Assembly (NCBI GenBank): GCA_026874595.1
Contig: CM049316.1
Coordinates: 63,655,176 to 63,719,175, forward strand
Length of the DNA stretch: 64,000 nt
Reading direction: 5' to 3'
Origin: Sipunculus nudus
Taxonomy: Eukaryota; Annelida; Sipuncula; Golfingiida; Sipunculidae
In this document: positions 24,538-33,220 of the stretch, piece after piece
Position numbering within the stretch: position 1 is the first letter of the stretch
Layout: each line of letters opens with the position of its first letter
The notes under the pieces: model-generated
What the model saw: only the letters and a program-made list of their open reading frames with translations
Told to the model about the DNA's origin: nothing
Databases searched by the model: none
Program-made: the position numbers and the translations under genes

Positions 24538-25879
24538 AATGCGAGCGAACGCATACATTTACCAAATTCCGCAAATAACATTACTGATTTTTATATTCTG
24601 ATCAGTTAAATCACACATGGAATTTCACCCGCTATGTTCCAACGCCCTACTAGGCCATGTTTTTTTTTCAAATTCATTTTAAAATTTTTGAATTCAGTAC
24701 TTAAATTTTTTTTTATGATTTTGGGGACTTTTTAAAAATTCATGAGCAGTCATAGCATTTTATTTAAATTATGTCTAAAAAGTCTCTCTTCCATGCGCTC
24801 TTTCTGTTGGTGAATCGGTAATGCTTTAATGAATTGCATCAAAAATAGTTAATTCCGAAGCCTTTTGGACATAACGACTTTTTACTTAGGTAAAAATTTG
24901 ATCTTCTGGAAGTGTAGGAACCTTGACATGGAATAACTGCAAAAAATCTTTCAGAATTGGTGTTATCAAAATCTCAGTAAATTATCAAGACAACCTTTAC
25001 TTAAAGTTTAATGTTCATTCAGTCATGTTGTTAGGCAAAGCTGTCCTAGCGACAACAGTCTGCATGCAGGATTAACGTATGGTTCACCGGTATTTGCCAC
25101 ACACTGTTTATATTCATTGTAGAACAATGGTTTTCACGAAATGTATTTCATACCGGTATATAACTTACCTGTGTGAATAATAAAACGCAGCCTCTCCGAC
25201 TGCCGCGTGAATCAGGAAGCAGCGGAGAAAACCAAGAGGACCCGGGATGTCTTCAGTAGCAGCTGAGAAGCCGACCTGGTACTGAAACCAGCAATAGAGA
25301 AGACTGCAGGGAACGCCGAGGAAGATCAGATTCTTCAGGGCCACGACAGCGGCCTCCTTCACTCGCTCTGGAGTTACCTGTAATGATTACCGTCGGTGAT
25401 TCATTCGTTCCACACCATCCGAGTCCGAGTGCAAGTCAGAGTCCATGCAGTTTTCGCGAGTCCAGCTCCAAATCCGAGTCCTTGAAGATCGTGTCTAAGC
25501 CTACTTCCTTCGAGTCCGAGTCAGTTGGATCCCGAGTCCAAGGAAAAAGATTTATAAAAAGAATTTTAAAATGGAACATTGAGATTGTATATATACATGT
25601 GTACTTTTATGTAAGTTTACACAGGCCTTTTACTTAAAGTTTAAATAACATTTAGCATTCGATGCAGACCTAAAGCTGGCTAAAAACAGTTTATTTTGTA
25701 ATATTCTTTTAGTAGTTTCCACATGAATGTCTTTATGGTACGTGACAGCCCTTTCCTTCTGCTGGACTCGAGTTGGACTTTCTCGAGTCCCTTCCTCCGA
25801 GTTCAAGTCCGAGTCTCTATAAAAGTGCTCTCCAAATCCGGACTCGTGTCCTTCATTACTGCTCTCTCTCTCTCCCTCA

Positions 25880-25937
<58 letters not shown>

Positions 25938-26784
25938 AAAGAATAAAAGCCTACCCGATCCTTCTGTATTTTGTATTTTTGCATCCATTTCGGCCTGTCG
26001 TAGAGATCAGCACTGACAAACAGCACGTTCCACAGCCAGAAGGGAACAAAGGCGCAAAGTGTGCTTCCTGAATAATAACAAAGTATTATTTTATCAGCTA
26101 ACATATACAAACAATGTACAGTAAGTGGGTAGTCTTCTTGGGTACGATGTGGAAAGAAAATCTGTGTGAGATACAAGATATACAAAGATTTAGCATAGCA
26201 AATTAATATAGTATTTCAGTTGCTGCCTCCGCCAGGGGGATATGCGGTAATTCCCGTTCAATTGTGTGTTTGTGTGTGTGATTGTTCACAACATTACTCA
26301 TGCAATCAGGAACAGAATCTCATGCAATGTTCAGGGCATTCCCGGAATGTGTTAAGGAAGGAACGATTAGATTTAATGTTGATCCAACAGCTTCTGTTGA
26401 TTCTGGAGCGTCATCAAGGAATATTCACAAAAGTGCAGTCACTTTTGCCCGAATGAACATGGGAATATGGACCAAAACATAAATGAATGGCTCAACGGTC
26501 TAGCCTCAGGCGCCGCGCATTGTGGCCTGGTCACCTGTTCAGGTCACGGTCGAACACCCAGCACCTCGGAGTGACGGTGTCCAGTGTGTTTGCAGAGCGT
26601 TTTTGAAACGTGTGAGCCGAGGTGAGTGGATGCAAACATTTCGGAGGCATGTATCCATTGGTATGCAGACGTCTAGTTCTTTATTTGTTCTGATTATTTT
26701 TTTTCCACTCCTACAAGAATAATTCTATTGCCTGTTTGATGAGATTTTACAAGAGATCTTGTTATCAGAATGTCATTAGACCAA

Positions 26785-26826
<42 letters not shown>

Positions 26827-28032
26827 TATAATAATAATAATAATAATAAAAGGTATAGGCAAACTTTTCAGGCACCGCGCGTCAATTTTAACCCCCTGCA
26901 TCAAAATTTGTTATTTCTGTTTTCTATAGAAACTTTCCAATTTTGAGCTTCAGCCGCTTGGACATTTCTTTCAAGAGTATACATTATACAACTTTGATAA
27001 GATTTCCATTGTTATGTAGTGCTTTTACCTCATTAGCAAAACAATTCTGTTATTATCATGCTTTTCCCTAATCATATGACATTTTTATCGAAACATACAA
27101 AAAAGGTAAAAAAAAAAAAAAAATCGCCCTCGTACACTGATTTCTGAAAAAAGTGTATGAGAACCTAACCTTTTTTGGGTCTTAAATTGGCAAGATATTG
27201 TTGGAGCATAGCTTCTGTCAAGTGATTTATTTCGCTACAACAAGCTTTGTCCAAATTCTCGTCTCTGATCAATATAACGTTTATACAGTGTGGTTGAATT
27301 CCTAGGGACGTTAATACAGGGTGAACGGGGGTAAATATCCTCTCACTGCTATTCAGAGAATTATTTTTATATACAGGAAATGAATTACAGACTTTAGTAC
27401 CATTTCTGCGTTTATTTTGAAATATTATATATCTAAAGGTTGTTTAGAATTAACCTATACTTGAATAATAATAGCTTATTTTCTAAAAAAACCTTATAGT
27501 ATATATACTTGAAATTTGTCAAACAGTAAATGTGTGTATATTTTATTATATAATTATAAAAGGGTTGCCCCCTCTTAGACTGGCCCAGTCAATGAAATGG
27601 CTCTTAATTGTTGCCTCTGACAGAAAAAACCAGACGTTCTCCCACTGTATCGCACGTACTGCCACCTCTCGGTTACTTCTATAACTAATTACCACTCTCT
27701 GACCCTCTTATTTTGTGATAAGAGTTGGTACTGAGTTACGTCTATCGGTACATTGAACAACGTTTTATTTTAAGCATTTTAGTAGTAAACATAAATACAC
27801 TAAAGCCCAGGCAGGGCTAGCCCCATTTTGATTATACCCTCCCAAGCCTGCGAGTCATCCTCCCACCCTGAAGATTTAAAAGATATTTTAAAAGAAAATG
27901 TTTGTTGAACTGACTGAAAGACAAACACTATCTTCACAACAGGCTGGACTTACCACATATGTTCATTAGCAGATCACTGTAGCCAAACCATCCTCGGAGC
28001 TGTTCCCAGGCAACGCTAACCCCAGACGACAT
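22338..28032 (-). CDS. FAXDC2: FAXDC2-like membrane fatty acid hydroxylase / sterol desaturase, five coding exons
   Basis: Joining minus-strand exons 28032-27954, 26067-25955, 25377-25169, 24436-24164 and 22491-22338 gives 828 nt, a 275-residue protein with no internal stop. Every junction is GT-AG and all phases fit. Members of this superfamily (Pfam FA_hydroxylase) are di-iron oxygenases in the ER membrane that act on sterols or lipids; FAXDC2 itself is related to C4-methylsterol oxidases. Visible motifs are hydrophobic segments near residues 30-46, 75-95, 112-131 and 169-200; box I as HRLLY at 133-137; box II HKIHH at 146-150; the motif YAHPVE at 162-167; HSGYH at 205-209; box III HDYHH at 219-223; and LHGT at 239-242. 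Box I normally reads HxxxH, so Tyr137 replaces a likely iron ligand. Vertebrate FAXDC2 is, from memory, about 330 residues, so the N-terminus here is short. Family assignment is firm; the substrate is not known. Confidence 0.93.
23510..23770 (-). mobile_element. tRNA-derived SINE, copy 1 (in FAXDC2-like intron 4)
   Basis: On the minus strand the element begins ACCGGCTTCTGTGGTTCAGG (A-box region), has GATTTCAAATCTC as a decayed B box, then GCGCTCTGCAGGCTTAAT and a tail with GGGGTTCCTCG. The same sequence of blocks occurs at 47895-48196. It lies in the sense orientation of the host gene. Confidence 0.75.
23870..24100. repeat. Interspersed repeat with GCTGCCATTTTGCG..GGATGT..GTCGC block, copy 1
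   Basis: A GGTCCAAAAATA block at the left and GGGGCTGCCATTTTGCGTAG with CTCGGATGTTACAGGTCGC at the right recur at 51300-51545 and, in part, at 57655-57830. This copy sits in intron 4, ending just before exon 4. Confidence 0.55.
24164..24436 (-). CDS. FAXDC2: FAXDC2-like coding exon 4 carrying histidine boxes II and III
   Basis: This 273-nt exon completes Arg134 and encodes residues 135-224 plus two bases of Lys225. It holds LLYYGPLYKHIHKIHH, the YAHPVE motif, a membrane segment and EFHDYHHL. The acceptor is CTTCCCAG|G and the donor CTCAA|GTATGT. An AAT/AAG microsatellite starts 14 nt upstream of the acceptor and takes the place of the usual branch-point and pyrimidine region. The two codons 24429-24424 read TAC TAC (Tyr-Tyr) where relatives usually have His-His. 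Confidence 0.95.
24451..24540. repeat. AAT/AAG compound microsatellite at the exon 4 acceptor
   Basis: About 19 AAT units with one AAC interruption run into about 10 AAG units. On the gene strand this is CTT then ATT repeats, ending 14 nt before the acceptor at 24437. Confidence 0.97.
25169..25377 (-). CDS. FAXDC2: FAXDC2-like coding exon 3
   Basis: This 209-nt exon encodes residues 65-133 plus two bases of Arg134. It covers the second and third hydrophobic segments and ends in FYYSH, where His133 is the first histidine of box I. The acceptor is CATTACAG|G and the donor CACAG|GTAAGT. The box is split by the intron after HR, so the remaining box I residues come from the next exon. Confidence 0.94.
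25405..25850. repeat. GAGTCC-rich interspersed repeat, copy 2 (FAXDC2-like intron 2)
   Basis: GAGTCCGAGTGCAAGTCAGA near 25420, further GAGTCC variants to 25545, the AT-rich flank shared with copy 1, then another cluster of GGACTCGAG / GAGTCC variants at 25760-25825. It begins about 28 nt upstream of exon 3 on the gene strand. Confidence 0.65.
25863..25932. repeat. CT microsatellite beside the exon 2 donor
   Basis: Around 30 CT units with one CCCTCACTC interruption near the left end. On the gene strand this is a GA tract starting 22 nt downstream of the exon 2 donor. Confidence 0.97.
25955..26067 (-). CDS. FAXDC2: FAXDC2-like coding exon 2
   Basis: This 113-nt exon completes Gly27 and encodes residues 28-64, including the first hydrophobic segment (FVPFWLWNVLFVSA) and a basic stretch after it. 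The acceptor is ATTATTCAG|G and the donor CGG|GTAGGC. A long CT tract (GA on the coding strand) begins only 22 nt into the following intron. Confidence 0.92.
26220..26480 (+). repeat. Interspersed repeat with GTTCACAACATTACTC core, copy 1 (intron 1)
   Basis: TGTTCACAACATTACTCATG, GGGCATTCCCGGAATG, GTCATCAAGGAATATTCACA and ATGGGAATATGG follow in the same order as at 36490-36840 and 46500-46830. The left end CCGCCAGGGGGATATGCGG matches the CGGAGGTATATGCG ends seen elsewhere. Confidence 0.72.
26483..26600 (+). mobile_element. Possible tRNA-derived SINE head
   Basis: ATGGCTCAACGGTCTAGCC resembles an A box and GTCACGGTCGAACACC resembles a B box at tRNA-like spacing. It directly follows the repeat at 26220-26480. 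Confidence 0.4.
26788..26849. repeat. AAT microsatellite
   Basis: About 20 AAT units with one interruption, next to the AAAGGTA-ended element in intron 1. Confidence 0.97.
26848..27176. mobile_element. AAAGGTA-ended MITE, decayed copy in intron 1
   Basis: The ends AAAGGTATAG..CAGGCACCG and GTGTATGAGAACCTAACCTT are imperfect inverses. The interior (CAATTTTAACCCCCTGCATC, AACTTTCCAATTTTGAGC, ATGCTTTTCCCTAATCAT) matches the better preserved copy at 50202-50483. Confidence 0.78.
27177..27950. other. Remainder of FAXDC2-like intron 1, nothing recognised
   Basis: AT-rich sequence with no second repeat copy found elsewhere in the window. Confidence 0.4.
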
Positions 28033-28048
28033 TGTGACGGAAGTACCC
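27954..28048 (-). CDS. FAXDC2: FAXDC2-like exon with start codon (coding part 28032-27954)
   Basis: The exon encodes residues 1-26 and the first base of a Gly codon, then a strong donor (G|GTAAGT). The ATG is the first in frame. Just upstream, a pyrimidine-rich stretch ending TTTTAG at 28049-28050 looks like a splice acceptor, so this exon probably carries about 16 nt of 5' UTR and follows an unseen non-coding first exon. The encoded start MSSGVSVAWEQLRGWFGYSD shows no clear signal peptide. Confidence 0.85.
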
Positions 28049-28917
28049 CTAAAAGAATCTAGAGAAGTTAAGCTTAATCTTGAAATTATCCTCTTAATTA
28101 ATTAATTAAGACAAAAACTTATCAGGAATTAAGCGGACCTGATCAGGTTATTTTCAAATGCATTGTATTTATGCCGCGATTTCTTTTCACCAGATTCGCA
28201 GATTATAATTTACGTATAAGTGTATTTTTAAGCGGAATCTCATTCACGTCTGTATTGGAGTTACTACGCACACTGCGCCGACTCTGACCCAACTGAGTAC
28301 TACTCTGCTGTTTAGGTTTTATTGGCGTCACAATCTGACCCCCACAATGCACAGCGGCTTCTACATACACCAGCGGCGTAGGTAAAAATATATTGAAGAG
28401 GGCAATGTAGTCCGTTAAATATGTTGGATATGAATTGTTTCAAGACAAATTATATAAAGATGAGTGTTTTTGTGGAAAGAACTTTACAGAATAAGTAATA
28501 TTTTGTAAGCATACTCATATGAAATATAAATAAAAGATGTTTCCTTGAAATGTAATAAATTTTAATTATAAAGTTTGACAGTTGAGACGAGTAGTCCCGG
28601 CCGTTAGACAGTGCCCATTTGGAAGAGATTCGTTTCGAGTAGAAACGATCTCCGGCGAAAGGGTTGTCAGCGGAGCAGACGACATATTTGATCCATGTCA
28701 TGCATGCTGCCTGTTGACCTCTTTTAGTATTGGTTGTACCCACCTCATTTGCCGCCTGAAATTAAACTCAGCAGACGACAGATAAGAGTGGTGGTTTATC
28801 AAAGTGTTATATATGGACTTAAGGGTTAACGATATAAAAATGCATATTTCCTTTTCAATACGAACACGAAAGGTGATATAATAAACAAACATGAGGATAC
28901 ATGTGTTTTATATGATG
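28049..28917. other. Upstream region of the FAXDC2-like gene
   Basis: This should hold the 5' UTR intron and possibly the promoter. TGCATTGTGGG on the minus strand near 28350 lies in a CpG-richer patch (28230-28380) and is a candidate first-exon area. No TATA box or unambiguous donor can be assigned. Confidence 0.3.
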
Positions 28918-29070
28918 CAGAAGCGGATCCAGGTGGGGTCCCGGGGGTCCCGCCCTCCCCCCCCCAAGCAACTTTTTTAAGGGTTTCACATAATATTTTG
29001 CGGCTTGGATTCCCCCGTTTCCGGACCTGGGGACCTTATTTTTAGTTTTTCATTAGTCCTCCTGGGCTGG
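28918..29070 (-). mobile_element. GGATCC-ended MITE, truncated copy
   Basis: Beginning CAGAAGCGGATCCAGG, this block in reverse complement follows the element at 38025-38208: CCCAGGAGGACTAATGAAAA, a GGTCC..CCGGAAA segment, AAACCCTTAAAAAAG, then GGATCCGCTTCTG. The opposite terminal repeat (about 25 bp) is missing. Confidence 0.75.
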
Positions 29071-29989
29071 TAATAACGACCATTTTTTCATGGTCCCAAT
29101 TCATTTTAGCTCCTTTCATCAGACCTCGTACAGACGCCCACCCCGAAAATGCAACTACTTAATACTTTATCAAGGTTTCGTTGGTGGCCGTAATTTGGAG
29201 GTTTTACTGTATGTATGTATACGTATATATATATACAATATTTACATAAAATCAAAAAAGAAATTACACCTTGTAAAATACTTGAACCAGTAATTCAATA
29301 ATCAGTTATTCAAACAAGAGACACAAACCTTTGAATCTACTGCATTCGGAATGAGCCGAAAACTAAGACATTTTAGGTACTTTCACCATCTTTCACGCCC
29401 TGAGCGCTCCGTTTATATTCTGTCTCTTTTTGTTATAGTCCCACTTACCAACACAGGGGCAAGGTACAAACGATTATCCAAATCATAACACGGTGTTAAT
29501 ACACTACATTATTAATGCCATGTCTATCCCATTAATCAGCAGATGACCTGGTCACAAGTTGAACGTCCTTATTACGGAAAGGCAGATCAAGGGCAAGTTG
29601 GCTCTAAATATAGACCTGTGAAGGCAGATGTACATGAATAACAAAAACGGTTGTATTGATCAAGGCTGGCTTTTTATTAATGTGCACAGACCGTTTCTTT
29701 TCATTCAATGGCAATGCTTCCCTATGCGAGGGCTTGCAGATTTAGTCGCTGGATTAAATCCAGATGCAGAATGCTGTGATTCTTTGTTTAGAAAAAAAGT
29801 ATGCATATTTTTCAAAGAAGATGAAATTCGCGTTCAACACTTCATATTGAAAAAATATGTAGATATCTTGAGTAAATCCTAATCTAATAAAGCTACAAAA
29901 TGCAATGTTTTCGCTTATTTTTAAGATGATATAATTAAATACAACAATTATTTTGTTTTTCAAAATAAAATAAAATTTTGCAACATCCA
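29071..29989. other. No clear feature
   Basis: AT-rich DNA without a supported exon or repeat. Confidence 0.4.
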
Positions 29990-29990
29990 A

Positions 29991-30355
29991 GACTCCTCAT
30001 TAAAAATCAACATCGACCGTTTTGAATGTACAAAATGCACAATCTCCTCACTAAAATCAACATCGACCATCCTAAATGTACAAACTACTCAATCTCCTCA
30101 CTAAAATCAACACCAGCCATTCTAAATGTACAAACTGCTCAATCTCATTATAAAAATAAAATCCAACCATTCTTAATGTACAAACTTCTCAATCTCCTCA
30201 TTAAAATAAAATCCAACCATTCTACATGTTCAAACTACTCAATCTCCTCACAAAAATCAACACCAACCATTCTAAATGTGTAAACCACTGAATCTCCTTA
30301 CTTAAATCAACACCAACCTTTCTAAAAATGCAAATTGCTCAGTCTCCTCACTAAA
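29991..30355. repeat. 50-bp minisatellite, about seven units
   Basis: AATCTCCTCACTAAAATCAA or a variant starts at 30041, 30091, 30141, 30191, 30241, 30291 and 30341 (the last beginning AGTCTC), exactly 50 bp apart each time, with a decayed leading unit from 29991. Units differ by substitutions but not by length. The apparent open frame arises from the repeat. Confidence 0.95.
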
Positions 30356-31380
30356 TATAACACATGCACAGAACTCTTAACGTGCAAAACACACTGAATA
30401 TCTGAAAACTCATAAAAACGCAGATGATGCGATGATGACATAATCAGCCTCTCAAATAATAGGCCTAGCTATTATTGATTACTCCCTTTTCAAGGTACAG
30501 CATTCGATAACAAAATCGGACCGAAGGACCAAAATGATGTAATCCAATTTGACAGTAATAGAGCATATGTTTTTGAATAGAGATGTTTGTGAACAAGCAT
30601 CCGACGTGTTTTTCCTTTATTCCACCCAACACCTGGTAATCATATCTGGGATATCCAACTTCTTCCGGCTGGACTAAAGTAGGCCTATATCTTCATTGGT
30701 TCACCTCCGCGATCACGGGATATTTACTTGTCTGATAGCTGGGCGGGCCCTTTCTTTGGACAAGCCGGGGTGTCTCACGCGCAGGCGGGTGTGAAAGTCT
30801 TTGAAGTCGTTTGTTGCGATTTTCTTTTCGTCCGTGTTTTGACCTCATGCGTCGGCGATTTGACCCCCTCTGTGCAGCCTTGTCTTTCAGGGGTCGTTTC
30901 ACTAGCTGTCTGTTGGGTGATGCAAGCTATACAGACAGCTCAGGGTCTTTTCCTTTGATCTTTGACAATGTTGCTTTTGTACAGGATTGCTTATAACCAG
31001 TCATGTATCTAATTGTCTTCATACCTCATCAAGGAGCCCGGCAGTTTTTAAAAATATCAGGGTTATTTTTATCAATTTTTATCAGACATACTTCTGTCTG
31101 CATGAAAGGGATACTTCATGGGCCTATAGATAGTACCGAGGCCGAATGCCGTATTTGTTCATTATAGAAAAAAAACGATTTTGGGCGGCCCATCAAGTTT
31201 TTTTAATGGTTACTAAGCATAGACATGCGCGCTTTATGTATGGTGCATGTCACACCTTTATGTGCGTGTGAATGTGCGCGTGTGTGTGTCTGCAAACCCT
31301 CTACTGGCATAATCTCCAACGTACGATATAAACAAGTGACCCATGGGTCATGACGCTCAGCTGAATGGGAAGAGATTCGC
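30356..31380. other. No gene recognised
   Basis: 30690-30960 is more GC-rich and open on both strands, but I see no family resemblance and no splice context. The rest is AT-rich. Confidence 0.35.
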
Positions 31381-31389
31381 AAAAGGAAA

Positions 31390-33220
31390 TTTTATCATCT
31401 GAATGGTAGTATATACCCATTCAACTGAAGCATCAAACAGATTAACCAACAGGCCAAGATTGTGTCTGTATTTATATATCTCAAAAATAGAGAAAAAATG
31501 CGTAAAAAATACAGGTGGCTCCACCAGTCTGCAGAAACTAATAAAAAGACTTATGGTCAATATGCATGCAAAGAATCATGGTGATCTCTGCATTAGTTGT
31601 TTAGATACTTCAGCTTTTGTATCAAATTGTCCATTATTCTGAGGGATACTTCGGAGTCCTATAGCTTGAAGGATGTGGGAAACAGAGACCTAATTTCAGG
31701 TTTCCACAGACACTTTTCATGGGCCTCCTTGCATGACAAGAATGAAGATTCTAGGTCCAGTTGTTACGATTTGTACCCTGTTGACAGATAACCTATTCTT
31801 TAAAGGTCTCAAAAATAGAGAAAAGAATTCGTAAAAATTTGAAAAAAATAGAGGTGGCACACCCAGTCTGCAGAAACTGATGGAACACCTCATGATCAAT
31901 ATGTATGCCAAAAATCATGACCATCAGTGTTGTAGTTATTGAGATACTGCAGTTTTTGTATCAAATGTTTCATTATTATGGGGGGGGGGGGGGTATTTTG
32001 GAGCCATACAGCTTAAAGGATATGGGTAACAGAGACCTGATTTCAGGTTTTCATGGAGGCTTTTCATGGGTCTCCCTGTGTGTCAAGAATGAAGATTCTA
32101 GGTCAAGTTGTTATGATTTGGGCCCTGTTAACAAATGTTCATAACTTTAAAGGACTCAAAAATAGAGAAAACTATTCGTAGAAAAAGCTTAACAAATACA
32201 GGTGGTGCCACCAGTCTGCAGAAACTGATGAAACACTCCATGATCAATATCCATGCAAACAATTATGGGGATATCTGCATTAGTTGTTCAGATACTTCAG
32301 TTTTGTATCAAATTTTCCATTATTCTGAGCTGTACTTTGGAGTGCCATAGCTCAAAGGATATGGGTAACAGAGACCTAATTTCAGGTTTCCATGGAGACT
32401 TTTTATAGGCCTCTCAGAATGTCAAGAATGAAGATTCTAGGTCCGGTCTTAACGATTTGTGCCCTGTTAACAGATTTTCACATTTTTAAAGACATTAAAA
32501 ACAGAGAAAACAATTCGTAAAGAATTGAAAAATACAGGTGGCGCCACCAGTCTGCAGAAACTGATGGAACACTCAATGATCAATATGTATTCCAAAAATC
32601 ATGACCATCAGTGATGTAGTTAAGGAGATATTGAAGATTTTGTATGAAATTTTTGTCTATTTTTTTGGGTATTTTGGGGCCCCATAGCTCAAAAGATATG
32701 GGTAACAAACGCCTAATTTCAGGTTTCCATGGAGACTTTTCATAGGTCTCTCACTGTGTCAAGAATGAAGATTCTAGGTCCAGTCTATACGATTTGTGCC
32801 CTGTTAACAGATGTTATTATTTTTAAAGGTCTCAAAAATAGAGAAAACTATTCGTAAAAAATCGGAAAGTAGGAACTGCAGGAACTGATGGAACATCTCA
32901 TGATCAATATGTATGCCAAAAATCATGACCATCAGGAATGTAGTTAATGAGATATTGAAGTTTTTGTATGAAATTTTAGACTATTCTGGGGGTACTTTTG
33001 GGCCCCATAGCTCAAGGAATTTGGGTAACAGAGACCTAATTTCTGGTTTCCAATGAGATTTTTTATGGACCTCTCAGAATCTCAAGTTACAAGATTCTAG
33101 GTCCAGTGGTTACGATTTGTGCCTGGTTAACGGACAGACAGACGGACAGACAGACAGACGGACGACGGAAAAATAGTGATCGCTATAGCTCAGATGACTT
33201 ACCGTCAGCTGAGCTAAAAA
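31390..33220 (+). repeat. ~340-bp tandem array with a GGACGGACAG tail
   Basis: CAGTCTGCAGAAACT begins at 31525, 31864, 32212 and 32548, with a decayed fifth near 32872. Each unit also has GGGTAACAGAGACCTAATTT, AGAATGAAGATTCTAGGTC and ATTCGTAAAAA. The array ends at GGTTAACGGACAGACAGACG and then CTATAGCTCAGATGACTTAC with GTCAGCTGAGCTAAAAA. That ending also occurs near 12090-12155. Units probably form the body of a larger mobile element. Confidence 0.85.

Noticed and set aside
24164-24558. Start of the exon 4 protein at an upstream ATG with poly-Leu/Ile
   Set aside because: The Leu/Ile run is the CTT/ATT microsatellite in the intron. A good acceptor at 24437 and matching phase with exon 3 show that the exon starts at 24436.
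25803-26185. Frames encoding RERERE or reading exon 2 into the intron
   Set aside because: They are the GA microsatellite; exon 2 ends at the donor at 25954.
29991-30355. CRISPR-like regular spacing
   Set aside because: Repeats are contiguous with no unique spacers, and the genome is eukaryotic; the same holds for 60797-62015.
31403-32350. Several 64-79-codon frames in the 340-bp array
   Set aside because: They recur with the repeat unit and do not share a consistent frame.
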